This document shows, one piece after another, positions 48,409 through 56,166 of a stretch of DNA of 64,000 nucleotides. Position 1 is the stretch's first letter. Every line of letters begins with the position of its first letter. Source of the DNA: Methyloligella sp. Lineage in GTDB: Bacteria > Pseudomonadota > Alphaproteobacteria > Rhizobiales > HXMU1428-3. The DNA lies in contig BQJJ01000013.1 in assembly GCA_021604645.1 (NCBI GenBank), positions 44,602 through 108,601 on the forward strand, written 5' to 3'. The translations under genes were made by a program, and so were the position numbers. The notes under the pieces are model-generated. The model ran no database searches. It was given only the letters and a program-made list of their open reading frames with translations, and was not told the DNA's origin.

Positions 48409-49875
48409 TCAGTTGTTTTCCAAAGCCGCTTCAACTGCCTCATGGTCAGAAAAGGGAAGAATTTCCGAGCCAACAATTTGCCCTGTCTCATGCCCCTTGC
48501 CAGCTACCAGCAAAATATCGCCCGAGCTTAGCCCATCAACAGCTGTTTGAATGGCCAACGCCCGATCACCTATTTCTTGTGCGCCTTTTGCTGCCGCCAT
48601 AATCTCAGATCGAATAACAGACGGGTCTTCACCCCGAGGGTTATCGTCTGTCACATAAACACAGTCAGCAAGACGGCTTGCGATCTCACCCATCATTGGC
48701 CGCTTTCCTTTGTCACGATCCCCGCCACAACCAAAAACAACATGAAGCCGGCCCTGCTTATAAGGCAAAAGAGCTTTAATGGCTGTTTCCAGCGCATCTG
48801 GTGTATGGGCATAATCTATAAAAACAGGTGCTCTTTGGGACAGTTCCTTTCCAGTCTCTTTTATAAAGTCTTTGCTTCCGGCAAGTTCCAAACGCCCTTT
48901 AGGCCCTTTTAAAGTCTCTAACACTGGTAAAATTTCAAGAATTGAAACACCACCAGCCGCCACAAGAGCTGCAGCAACCAGCACATTACTGGCCTGAAAG
49001 TCACCAACAAGCGGCAGGTCAATTTCTGAAGTACCGCGATGATGTACCAACGTCAATTTTTGAGAAAACCCATCAATTTCGCAATTTTTGAGATTTAGAT
49101 ATCGCCCTTTGCGGCCAATCGTCATCACATTAATGTGCCGCGCTTCGCAAACCTCAATCACCCGGCCTGCCCCTGGCGCATCAGCATCTATAACCGCAAT
49201 ACCGTTTTCACCAAGCAATTCAGAAAAGAGACGCTTCTTTTCGTTAAAATAAGCCTCAAACGTCTCATGATAATCTAAATGATCACGCGTGATATTCGTA
49301 AAAGCAGCCGCTGTAAAATTCAAACCATCAAGCCGGCGCTGCGCCAGCCCATGACTAGAGGCCTCAAGAGCTAAATGATCAACCCCTTGTTCTGTCAATT
49401 CTTTTAAAGCTTTATGCAAAGTCACAGGGTCAGGAGTTGTATGATCTAACTTTTTAGAACCATGCTTGGAGACAACCCCAATCGTCCCGAGACTAGCACC
49501 ATCAATCCCAATCTGCTCCCAGATTTGCCTCACAAAACTGGCAACAGAAGTTTTCCCATTTGTTCCAGTAACACCAACGATTAAATCTGGTTGCGGGGCA
49601 TAAAATCGTGCAGAAAGCTCAGCCAAGCCAAGACGCGGGTCAACCTGCTGCAAGAGCGGTACACCCTCCGGCAACGAACCTTCATAATTTTCATGAGTTA
49701 AAATCGCGGCAGCACCTTGTGAAAGCGCCTGATCAATAAACTTAGTCCCATCAACAACAACACCAGGTAAAGCAGCAAACAGAAATCCATCCCTAACCTC
49801 ACGGCTATCAGCTGTGATACCAGTAATCTCAACATCCGGCCCATCAAGCCCTTCAATTAGTTCAGATAATTTCAT
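48409..49875 (-). CDS. murE: UDP-MurNAc-L-Ala-D-Glu--meso-diaminopimelate ligase
   Basis: A 488-residue Mur ligase adding the third residue. ATP loop GVTGTNGKTS, EASSHGL and FTNITRDHLDYH are present. DNPRGEDP near the C-terminus is the DNPR motif that selects meso-diaminopimelate over lysine, in keeping with a Gram-negative. The ATG at 49873-49875 is preferred over an upstream in-frame start. Confidence 0.97.
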   Translation of the reverse strand: MKLSELIEGLDGPDVEITGITADSREVRDGFLFAALPGVVVDGTKFIDQALSQGAAAILTHENYEGSLPEGVPLLQQVDPRLGLAELSARFYAPQPDLIVGVTGTNGKTSVASFVRQIWEQIGIDGASLGTIGVVSKHGSKKLDHTTPDPVTLHKALKELTEQGVDHLALEASSHGLAQRRLDGLNFTAAAFTNITRDHLDYHETFEAYFNEKKRLFSELLGENGIAVIDADAPGAGRVIEVCEARHINVMTIGRKGRYLNLKNCEIDGFSQKLTLVHHRGTSEIDLPLVGDFQASNVLVAAALVAAGGVSILEILPVLETLKGPKGRLELAGSKDFIKETGKELSQRAPVFIDYAHTPDALETAIKALLPYKQGRLHVVFGCGGDRDKGKRPMMGEIASRLADCVYVTDDNPRGEDPSVIRSEIMAAAKGAQEIGDRALAIQTAVDGLSSGDILLVAGKGHETGQIVGSEILPFSDHEAVEAALENN

Positions 49876-49948
49876 AAATGCTTGTCCGCCCTCTATTCTC
49901 ATTTTTGCCAAAGCACGTCATCAAAAAGTAAATGCCAGTTTATAGATA

Positions 49949-49978
49949 GCGCGGATGCTTTGTGGGCATCTGAAGCGC
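49949..49978 (+). repeat. Bulged palindrome, simple GGATGC unit
   Basis: GCGC-GGATGC, loop TTTGTGG, GCATC-TGAA-GCGC: the cleanest single copy in the window. It lies upstream of murE, and the 21-bp inverted repeat starts 12 bp after it. Confidence 0.88.
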
Positions 49979-49989
49979 AACTAAAAATG

Positions 49990-50036
49990 ACATTATTTTG
50001 TACCTTTATGAGTAACATAAAGGTACAAAATAATGT
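49990..50036. repeat. Perfect 21-bp inverted repeat
   Basis: Arms ACATTATTTTGTACCTTTATG and its exact reverse complement are separated by AGTAA. The arms are AT-rich with no T-run beyond them, so it does not look like a normal terminator. It sits between murE and ftsI and does not resemble the other repeat families. Confidence 0.9.
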
Positions 50037-50257
50037 GGATTTAGCACAAAGCATCAACGGAAAACAAGCTAACACCCTATAAGAAAAGCCAAAAACATCA
50101 CCTCCCTCAAAAAAGAATAACTAAAACAATAGAAATTGTGGTGAAAGACACTTGATAAGGAACAAATCAAACCAGTTGCTTATGCCAGCTGACACAACAA
50201 TAGCTTGTAAACAACTAAAATCCGAAAAGAAACTGGAATAGCCATAAAAGAAAAAAA

Positions 50258-50438
50258 CTCTCAACACAAAGAAGGGAGTGGCACTACTTCGGTGCCAGAA
50301 CATGGCGCAGCGCCAGCGAAACCCAGCGCACAAGATCAGCCCGAACGGAGCAAAGCGAGTACGGATAAGCTGATCGCAAGAAATGCACCGCCCCTCGAAG
50401 GGCCTGTCGCCTTAGCGACAGAACAGCCCGTGAGAGAG
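50258..50438 (+). repeat. Structured multi-hairpin element, copy C (expanded arm)
   Basis: The 5' hairpin is TGGCAC/GTGCCA (50279-50297, CUUCGG-type cap). The last hairpin CTGTCGC/GCGACAG (50404-50421, loop CTTA) is a perfect 7 bp. The outer strands are CTCTCA and TGAGAG. In place of the short GGCGC-GTT-GCGCC hairpin there is a longer arm closed by GATCAGC/GCTGATC. The flanking core (ACATGGCGCAGCGCCAGCG and CCGCCCCTCGAAGGGCCTG) matches the other copies. It lies downstream of ftsI on the opposite strand. Confidence 0.82.
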
Positions 50439-50440
50439 AA

Positions 50441-50468
50441 AAGCCGTTGCTAGTGGGCAACTAAAGTT
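50441..50468 (+). repeat. Bulged palindrome, partial, abutting copy C
   Basis: AAGCC-GTTGC, loop TAGTGG, GCAAC-TAAAG. The outer ends are degraded. It begins immediately after the closing strand of structured element C, and ftsI ends 14 bp beyond it. Confidence 0.75.
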
Positions 50469-50482
50469 CATAGAGAGAAAAA

Positions 50483-52183
50483 CTACTTTTCTAAAGAAAC
50501 TCGATTTAAAATCGGATAAAACGGTTTCATCTTAAACAAAGGCGCTAGCCGAGAAATAATTCGTCCCGTCGTCGGTGCTGCATTCATACCAGCTACGGTC
50601 AAACCTTGCGCCGCCTTAGTGGCTTGTGGTTCATCCAACATAACAAACACAACATACTCAGGTCTTTCAGCAGGAAAAATACCAACAAAACTCGTCAAAA
50701 CTTTCGTTTTAGAATATTTGCCCTTAACGACCTTATTTGCTGTACCGGTTTTCCCACCAACCCGATAAGGCGCAACTTCAGCCCTACGCGCTGTACCATG
50801 ACGGTCAGTAACATTTGCTCGTAATAATTTTCTGATTTTTTCACTGGTTGATACAGAGATAACACGCTCGCCAGTTAGTTTTGCCTCTCGCTCACTTCGC
50901 TTAAGGAAAGTTGGCTTCACGTAAATTCCACCATTAACCAAAGCCCCAACGGCTGAAACAAACTGTAAAGGCGCAATAGACAAACCGTGGCCATAAGAAA
51001 TAGTAGCTGAATGCACATCTCCCCAGCGCTTAACCGTTTGAGGGGAGCGCATCGCGCCAAGTTCTGTTTTCATCGGCTCAAGCAAATGAAGCTTGTTTAA
51101 AAAGTCACGGTGGGCTAATGGCCCCATTTGCAATGCAAGTTTAGCCGTACCAATGTTAGATGAGCGAACGAATATATCCCTCACACTCAGCTCACCCTTA
51201 ACACCATGATAATCATTAATCTTATGTGCACCAATTTTCAGTGGGCCAGTTACATCTAATTTTGTATCAAGCGTGGTCTTATTCGCCTCAAGTGCCATTG
51301 CCATGGTCACTGTTTTAAAAACAGAACCAAGTTCAAACAAACCACCCGAAATTCTATCAAATCGAGCTTTATCTTTTTGTAAAAACGGACGTTGTGGATC
51401 AAGATCAGGTAGCGAGGAAAGCGCAACCACTTCACCACTATGAACATTCATAACAACACCAGCAGCCGATTTGGCCTTATAAAGGCTCAACGCCTTCTTA
51501 AGCTCTTGTTGTAAAATATAATTCGCACTAACATTTAAAGAAAGCCGCACTTCATCGATAGCCCCTTCACCAAAAACAGTCGGGTCTTCAACTCGCGCCT
51601 TATCAATAAATTTTTCAATGCCAGCCCGGCCCACATTATCAATATCAACATGCCCAAGCACATATCCACCAAGCGCACCTTTTGGATAAACACGCCGAAT
51701 TTCAGGTGTCACATCAACGCCAGGCAACCCAAGGTCAAAAACTTCCTGAGCCCGCTTTGGATGCATGCCTCTTTTAATAAATACAAACTGTTTGTTCTTC
51801 GTGAGCTGACGCAGCAGATTCATTTCGTCAAGTTCTGGCAGTGCTTTTTTAAGCTTTTTAACCACCAAAGCCGGCTCCATCAACCCTGATGGATTAGCAT
51901 AAAGCGATGGCGCTTCAATATCCGTTGCAAGCAAACGGCCTTCAGCATCAACAATATCCGGACGTGATTTTTGCACACCAATAGGAGATGCCAAATGCAT
52001 CTTTATGTCAGTGGGGCGAAAAACAGCCAAAGACACTAAATTCCCCGCAATAAGAGAGAACAAGCTAAACAACACAAAAATCAATAGAGAATGACGTAAA
52101 TGAACCGGATTAAAAAAACCAAGTTTCTGCCCATCGACCGCAGCCACATGAGAAAAATTTCTTCCTGTAAAATTAACGCGCAT
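50483..52183 (-). CDS. ftsI: Septal transpeptidase FtsI (PBP3)
   Basis: A 566-residue class B penicillin-binding protein that cross-links septal peptidoglycan with FtsW. One N-terminal membrane segment (LRHSLLIFVLFSLFSLIAGNLVSL) is followed by the pedestal domain. The transpeptidase domain carries SVFK (GSVFKTVTMA), SSN (VRSSNIGTAK) and KTGTAN. The ATG at 52181-52183 follows GGGGAGG and overlaps the ftsL end by 11 bp; the longer frame is unsupported. Confidence 0.97.
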   Translation of the reverse strand: MRVNFTGRNFSHVAAVDGQKLGFFNPVHLRHSLLIFVLFSLFSLIAGNLVSLAVFRPTDIKMHLASPIGVQKSRPDIVDAEGRLLATDIEAPSLYANPSGLMEPALVVKKLKKALPELDEMNLLRQLTKNKQFVFIKRGMHPKRAQEVFDLGLPGVDVTPEIRRVYPKGALGGYVLGHVDIDNVGRAGIEKFIDKARVEDPTVFGEGAIDEVRLSLNVSANYILQQELKKALSLYKAKSAAGVVMNVHSGEVVALSSLPDLDPQRPFLQKDKARFDRISGGLFELGSVFKTVTMAMALEANKTTLDTKLDVTGPLKIGAHKINDYHGVKGELSVRDIFVRSSNIGTAKLALQMGPLAHRDFLNKLHLLEPMKTELGAMRSPQTVKRWGDVHSATISYGHGLSIAPLQFVSAVGALVNGGIYVKPTFLKRSEREAKLTGERVISVSTSEKIRKLLRANVTDRHGTARRAEVAPYRVGGKTGTANKVVKGKYSKTKVLTSFVGIFPAERPEYVVFVMLDEPQATKAAQGLTVAGMNAAPTTGRIISRLAPLFKMKPFYPILNRVSLEK

Positions 52184-52634
52184 CAGAAACCTCCCCTTTG
52201 CCCTCAGCAACAACGGAACCAATCAATCGATCAATTTGTGAAAATTCTTCTTGATCCACCAGACCTAGCTCATCAATATCAAGTCCATTCTTAGACAATT
52301 TCACATCCATATTGACTGACGCTTTTGTCTTCAAAGCAGCAAAAGGCACATGCTGGTTTTCAGGCAAGTTATTCAGGTCTCGGTAAGAAATAATTTGTTT
52401 AGGAGAAAGAGGTTGAAGCCCAATTGAGTTCGCAAGTTGCTCAATTCGCTTTGGCTGTGTCAAAATACTCCACTCAGCCTTAAGCACGGCTAAGCGTTGG
52501 CGCTCAAGCGCAATTTTCTGCCGCAACTGCACCGCTTCAAGCTGCAAACTACGGGAATCATACTTAATCTTATAAAGAACGCCAGCCATACACAGCGTGA
52601 CGAAAAAGATCGCAACTGTCAAAATACGCAACAT
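52173..52634 (-). CDS. ftsL: Cell-division protein FtsL
   Basis: A 153-residue bitopic protein. A membrane segment at residues 3-23 (ILTVAIFFVTLCMAGVLYKIK) is followed by a heptad-rich coiled coil (LQLEAVQLRQKIALERQRLAVLKAEW) and the family stretch LTQPKRIEQLANSIGLQPLSP. The tail of about 60 residues is unconserved and longer than in E. coli. It activates the FtsW-FtsI synthase with its partner FtsB. Position between rsmH and ftsI supports the call. Confidence 0.9.
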   Translation of the reverse strand: MLRILTVAIFFVTLCMAGVLYKIKYDSRSLQLEAVQLRQKIALERQRLAVLKAEWSILTQPKRIEQLANSIGLQPLSPKQIISYRDLNNLPENQHVPFAALKTKASVNMDVKLSKNGLDIDELGLVDQEEFSQIDRLIGSVVAEGKGEVSDAR

Positions 52635-52682
52635 TTTACTCTACTCAATCACTGCAAACTACAGGCGCAGTGAACTCATGAA

Positions 52683-53825
52683 CTACAATTGAAGAGACTT
52701 AACCCCGAGATCCGCCTCAAAAAACTCATGTGGCGGAGCTTCTGTCCGAACCCCAGACCTTAAAACAGCTGATCTCGCACGTTTATTCCGTGACATCTCT
52801 TCATCATTAGCTTTAACAGCTTTAGGGTTAATTATTTGAAAACTGGGATGAAATTCTTTGTTAATTTCTGGTAAATGCCTGGATTGATTTGGCACACGCC
52901 CCGAAGCAGCCCGTAAATAATTCTTAACAATTCGATCTTCCAAAGAGTGAAAACAAACAACAACCAAGCGGCCCCCAGGCTTCAAAATACGGCTTGCAGC
53001 GTTTAATCCGCGCAATAATTCACCAAGTTCATCATTCAAATAAATCCGAAGCGCCTGAAAAGACCGTGTCGCCGGGTGAATTTTATCTTTCGCTTTTTTA
53101 TAAACAACAGCTTCAATCACTTGCGCTAAATCTGTTGTGGTGCGAAATGGCTCACTTGCGCGCCGCTCAACAATCGCGCGGGCGATATATCTCGATTTTT
53201 TCTCTTCACCAAACTGATAAAGAACATTCGCGATTTCTTCTTCGGCCAAACCATTGACCAAATCAGCTGCTGTCGGACCAGATTGAGACATCCGCATATC
53301 AAGCGGCCCCTTACGTAGAAAAGAAAACCCGCGTTCGTCTTGGTCTAGTTGCATGGAGGAAACACCAATATCCAACACAACGCCATCAACCTCTGAAACC
53401 CCAAGCCCGGAAACCACCTCTTCCATTTCAGAATAACGCCCATGAACAACATCCAGCTTAGGGCCAAATTCTCGAAGCATTCCACGCGCATCACGCACAG
53501 CGTCCGGGTCCTGGTCGATGCCAATCACACGCACATCACACTTATCTTTTAAGGAGTTAAGAATACCACGCGAATAACCACCAGCACCAAAAGTACCATC
53601 AATAAATATGCGCTTTTGAGGTGGTTGTGTTTTGTCTTCATCAGTAGAAGACATTTGATCAGGCTGAGCTTTTTTATCGCCTTTTTTCAAATAACCCTGC
53701 CGGCCTTCACTAGAGTGGCCCTCTTCATTAAGAAGAGCGTCAAGAACAGGCTCTAAAAGAACAGGAATGTGACGGTCAGTACCGCCCGCATTGACATTTT
53801 TTTCAGTCATGCTCACCGTCATCAT
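52683..53825 (-). CDS. rsmH: 16S rRNA m4C1402 methyltransferase
   Basis: A 380-residue RsmH (MraW), a SAM-dependent enzyme that methylates N4 of C1402 in 16S rRNA. N-terminal HIPVLLEPVLDAL, SAM-binding FIDGTFGAGGYSRGIL, DGVVLDIGVSSMQLD, and C-terminal VVCFHSLEDRIVKNY. Between the first two motifs there is an insert of about 35 mostly charged residues, making it longer than the usual 310-340. It follows mraZ after a repeat-containing gap. Confidence 0.96.
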   Translation of the reverse strand: MMTVSMTEKNVNAGGTDRHIPVLLEPVLDALLNEEGHSSEGRQGYLKKGDKKAQPDQMSSTDEDKTQPPQKRIFIDGTFGAGGYSRGILNSLKDKCDVRVIGIDQDPDAVRDARGMLREFGPKLDVVHGRYSEMEEVVSGLGVSEVDGVVLDIGVSSMQLDQDERGFSFLRKGPLDMRMSQSGPTAADLVNGLAEEEIANVLYQFGEEKKSRYIARAIVERRASEPFRTTTDLAQVIEAVVYKKAKDKIHPATRSFQALRIYLNDELGELLRGLNAASRILKPGGRLVVVCFHSLEDRIVKNYLRAASGRVPNQSRHLPEINKEFHPSFQIINPKAVKANDEEMSRNKRARSAVLRSGVRTEAPPHEFFEADLGVKSLQL

Positions 53826-53970
53826 TCCTACCCCTTACTAAACTGAGCCCTTAAAGGTCTTTAAATCAAACCCGTCAAGCTCAGAACCAAACTAAAAAAC
53901 AAAAGTTCACTTATCTAAACCGATATTTCAAACGTGGCCTCATTTTACACCACAAAAAACAATTCACCTA

Positions 53971-54058
53971 GCGCGGTTGCTTTTGGCCGGTTTCTGGTGG
54001 GAAACTGAAGGCCCATCAAAAATGGCATCTGAAGCAAAGAAAATTCAACCTAAAGCGC
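53971..54058 (+). repeat. Bulged palindrome cluster 9 (nested, GGTTTC inner unit)
   Basis: Outer GCGC-GGTTG...CAACC-TAAA-GCGC encloses a complete inner unit, 53985-54013, GGCC-GGTTTC, loop TGGTGG, GAAAC-TGAA-GGCC. An orphan right arm GGCATC-TGAAGC follows within the loop, perhaps the remnant of a third unit. It sits between mraZ and rsmH. Confidence 0.85.
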
Positions 54059-54107
54059 ATATAAGAAATCTGAATTTGCCCTTTCCCTAAGGATAAATAC
54101 AAAGAAC

Positions 54108-54566
54108 TTATTCAGCAGCCCTGCCCTTGCCTAATAATTTGCGTAAATCACGCACCTTACTTCGTGCAGCATTGCGCGCATCTTCAAATTGCGATGGCTC
54201 CCACATTTGAAACTTGTCCCCAAGCCCAACAAATGTCACTTGGCTCGTAAATCCAGCTACATCCCGCAAGCGCTGCGGCAATACAATTCGCCCGTCACTA
54301 TCAATCTTTAAATATTCACTCTCACCAAACAGCGCTGTTGCCAATTGGTCTTTCTCATCTGAATAAGGAGCCAAATCTTCCAAAAGCCCGCGAATATGCT
54401 TCACCAAACGCGGGCCACCAGCGTCAAGCGCGGCGCTATCAAGCGCAGGATGGCAAAATATTTCATCTGATTGTTCTTTAGCTAAAACAGCGCGAAATGA
54501 TGCCGGGACAGAAACACGCCCTTTAGCGTCTATCTTATTCGTAAAGCTGGAAACAAACTCATCCAT
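54108..54566 (-). CDS. mraZ: Transcriptional repressor MraZ
   Basis: A 152-residue MraZ with two AbrB-like SpoVT/MraZ domains: FTNKIDAKGRVSVPASFR in the first half and EYLKIDSDGRIVLPQRLRD in the second. It binds TGGG repeats ahead of the dcw cluster and represses its own operon in E. coli. Here four TGGG repeats lie about 320-355 bp upstream. It is the first gene of the cluster. Confidence 0.96.
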   Translation of the reverse strand: MDEFVSSFTNKIDAKGRVSVPASFRAVLAKEQSDEIFCHPALDSAALDAGGPRLVKHIRGLLEDLAPYSDEKDQLATALFGESEYLKIDSDGRIVLPQRLRDVAGFTSQVTFVGLGDKFQMWEPSQFEDARNAARSKVRDLRKLLGKGRAAE

Positions 54567-55325
54567 CTAACACGGCTTTCAAATCCGAGGGTCAAAACCC
54601 AATTAACAATCAGCCAATTTGAAATGATTGAGCCTCTTGATTTGGCTACATCCACAAAACGGCGTATTTCCCCGAAATTCATTTCCATCTTCAAGTTTGA
54701 GTGACTGGTAATCTCAAACTTGAAAACAAAGCCCCCGCTTCATTTCCCAAACGCTCAGCTCTTAAATATGGCCCTCAACTAAGAGCGAAAATGATGTGTC
54801 AAAAAAAGTGGGGGTGGCGGCTTCATATCCTGTGGCCTCTTTGGAAGTGAGCTAACACCATCCCCCAATGCCCCACATCATCCGAATGGGTATCTATGGG
54901 ATACACTGGGATATTATGGGCGTCAATGGAAATTAATGGTTTATTTAGGTTTAAACATGGGTTCATACTGACAAAAACGCCCGCAACAAAATGACGAGAG
55001 CAGAAAACAATAAGGAAAAACAATGAATTAGAAGGATATTGGAGCAAGAAGGTCGCCTGTGGCAGTTTTACCACCAACAATAGATTTCACCGTAACTGTT
55101 GAAAAGATGAGATAAAAAACTGTCGTTTCAGAGAAAAAAACTAAAGAAAAAGCAATTATTCCAAAGAGTGATTTGCAAAAACAAATAGAAAACAAGTCTC
55201 TACTCTGAGTATTCATAACCAATAGTTGCGATCAAAAATTTGAGAACAAACTACGGAGTAGAATTGACAGAACAAGGCGAGAAATGGCACAACCTAGCTA
55301 GAGCATTTCAATAGGAAAGCCGAGT
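54567..55325. other. Long regulatory/leader region upstream of mraZ
   Basis: About 760 bp without a supported gene. It holds the four-TGGG array and possible promoter at 54887-54926. If that promoter is used, mraZ mRNA has a leader of about 320 nt. Open frames in the region have no ribosome sites or family resemblance. Upstream of the array I see nothing recognisable. Confidence 0.5.
54887..54926 (-). promoter_or_regulatory. Probable MraZ operator and mraZ promoter
   Basis: TGGG occurs on the plus strand at 54887, 54897, 54907 and 54917, exactly 10 bp apart, which is the spacing of MraZ boxes known from E. coli. On the minus strand TTGACG (54926-54921) and TATCCC (54903-54898) are 17 bp apart and overlap the array, giving a plausible but weak sigma-70 promoter reading toward mraZ. 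The array is clear; the promoter is inference. Confidence 0.7.
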
Positions 55326-55721
55326 ATGAGCAACGTTGCCGCATCTAGTTTCACAGTAACATCATGGGAAGAACAACCCTTTGATGGCCCATCAGATGGC
55401 CTAAAAATAACACAAGCAATCGTCACAACCAGTATTACCGGGGATATCGCTGGCGTTGGGTCTGTTATTTACATCATGAAACATCAAGAAAACGGTATGG
55501 CAAACTTTATCGGTTTGCAGCAAATCAACGGCTCGATCGGCAACCTCAAAGGAAGCTTCGCCATTGAACAAAATGGTTTCTTTGATGGAAAAGAAGCAAA
55601 GGGCACCTGCGTCGTACAAAAAGGCTCCGGCACCGGAGACTTCACCAATTTAAATGGCCAAGGCGAATTCACAGCCCCCATGGGCAAAGAAGGCACACTC
55701 AATCTAAATTACAGCCTTTAA
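55326..55721 (+). CDS. DUF3224 family protein
   Basis: A 131-residue protein resembling the DUF3224 family: ASSFTVTSWEEQPFDGP at the start, then beta-strand repeats including AGVGSVIYIMKH, GLQQINGSIGNLKGSFAIEQNGFFDG and GTGDFTNLNGQGEFTAPMGK. It probably folds as a single beta-barrel similar to allene oxide cyclase-like lipocalins. No function is established. There is no signal peptide. A GAAAG stretch precedes the ATG. Confidence 0.8.
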   Translation: MSNVAASSFTVTSWEEQPFDGPSDGLKITQAIVTTSITGDIAGVGSVIYIMKHQENGMANFIGLQQINGSIGNLKGSFAIEQNGFFDGKEAKGTCVVQKGSGTGDFTNLNGQGEFTAPMGKEGTLNLNYSL

Positions 55722-55843
55722 GCTTTACTTATTCTTCCTAATAAATAAAACTCATCAACAGATTTGCATCTTAGATACAATTCACCAGTTGCTAGAGCGT
55801 CTTGCCTTTAGAAAAATTCATAAACCATGTTCTTTTAGGTTAA

Positions 55844-55965
55844 ATTACGAAGAAGGGAGTGCTCTATTTCGGAGCACTTACATGGCACTAGGGGGATTTT
55901 ATGTGAGCATCTGAAACACAAAAATATCACCCCAAAGCGCTACTAAAAAGTATCTCCCGAGAGAG
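55844..55965 (+). repeat. Structured multi-hairpin element, copy D (degraded core)
   Basis: The 5' part is intact: TTACGAAGAAGG, then hairpin AGTGCTC/GAGCACT (55858-55878, loop TATTTCG), then ACATGGC. The GC-rich core is lost and replaced by sequence that includes a right arm of the short palindrome (GCATCTGAAAC). The 3' end CCCGAGAGAG resembles the family tail. It is a decayed or internally replaced copy. Confidence 0.65.
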
Positions 55966-55983
55966 TAAAACTGTTAATTCGGT

Positions 55984-56107
55984 ATTACGAAGAAGGAGCA
56001 TTGCCTACTTCAGGCAATGGGACATGGCGAAGCGCCAGCGCAGCCCGGCCCGTTGCGCCGCACCTCGTAGGGCCTGCCGCAACAGCGGCAGAATAGCCTG
56101 TGAGAGA
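55984..56107 (+). repeat. Structured multi-hairpin element, copy E
   Basis: Hairpin CATTGCC/GGCAATG (55999-56019, loop TACTTCA) is a perfect 7 bp. The core matches copy B with few changes. The last hairpin CTGCCGC/GCGGCAG (56074-56091, loop AACA) is a perfect 7 bp, unlike the arms of A, B and C in sequence. The tail is AATAGCCTGTGAGAGA. A palindrome unit and a second tail-like AGCCGTGAGAGA (56153-56164) follow, up to the glutathione S-transferase stop. Confidence 0.83.
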
Positions 56108-56114
56108 AAATAAA

Positions 56115-56144
56115 GTGCGGATGCGTAGTGGGCATCTGAAGCAC
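56115..56144 (+). repeat. Bulged palindrome with compensated GTGC/GCAC ends
   Basis: GTGC-GGATGC, loop GTAGTGG, GCATC-TGAA-GCAC. The ends differ from the usual GCGC/GCGC by a change on both sides that keeps pairing. It sits between two copies of the tail of structured element E. Confidence 0.85.
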
Positions 56145-56166
56145 AACAAAAAAGCCGTGAGAGAGA

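Noticed and set aside
54823..55222. Two open frames (85 and 64 codons) upstream of mraZ
   Set aside because: One spans the TGGG operator array and neither has a ribosome site or recognisable composition.
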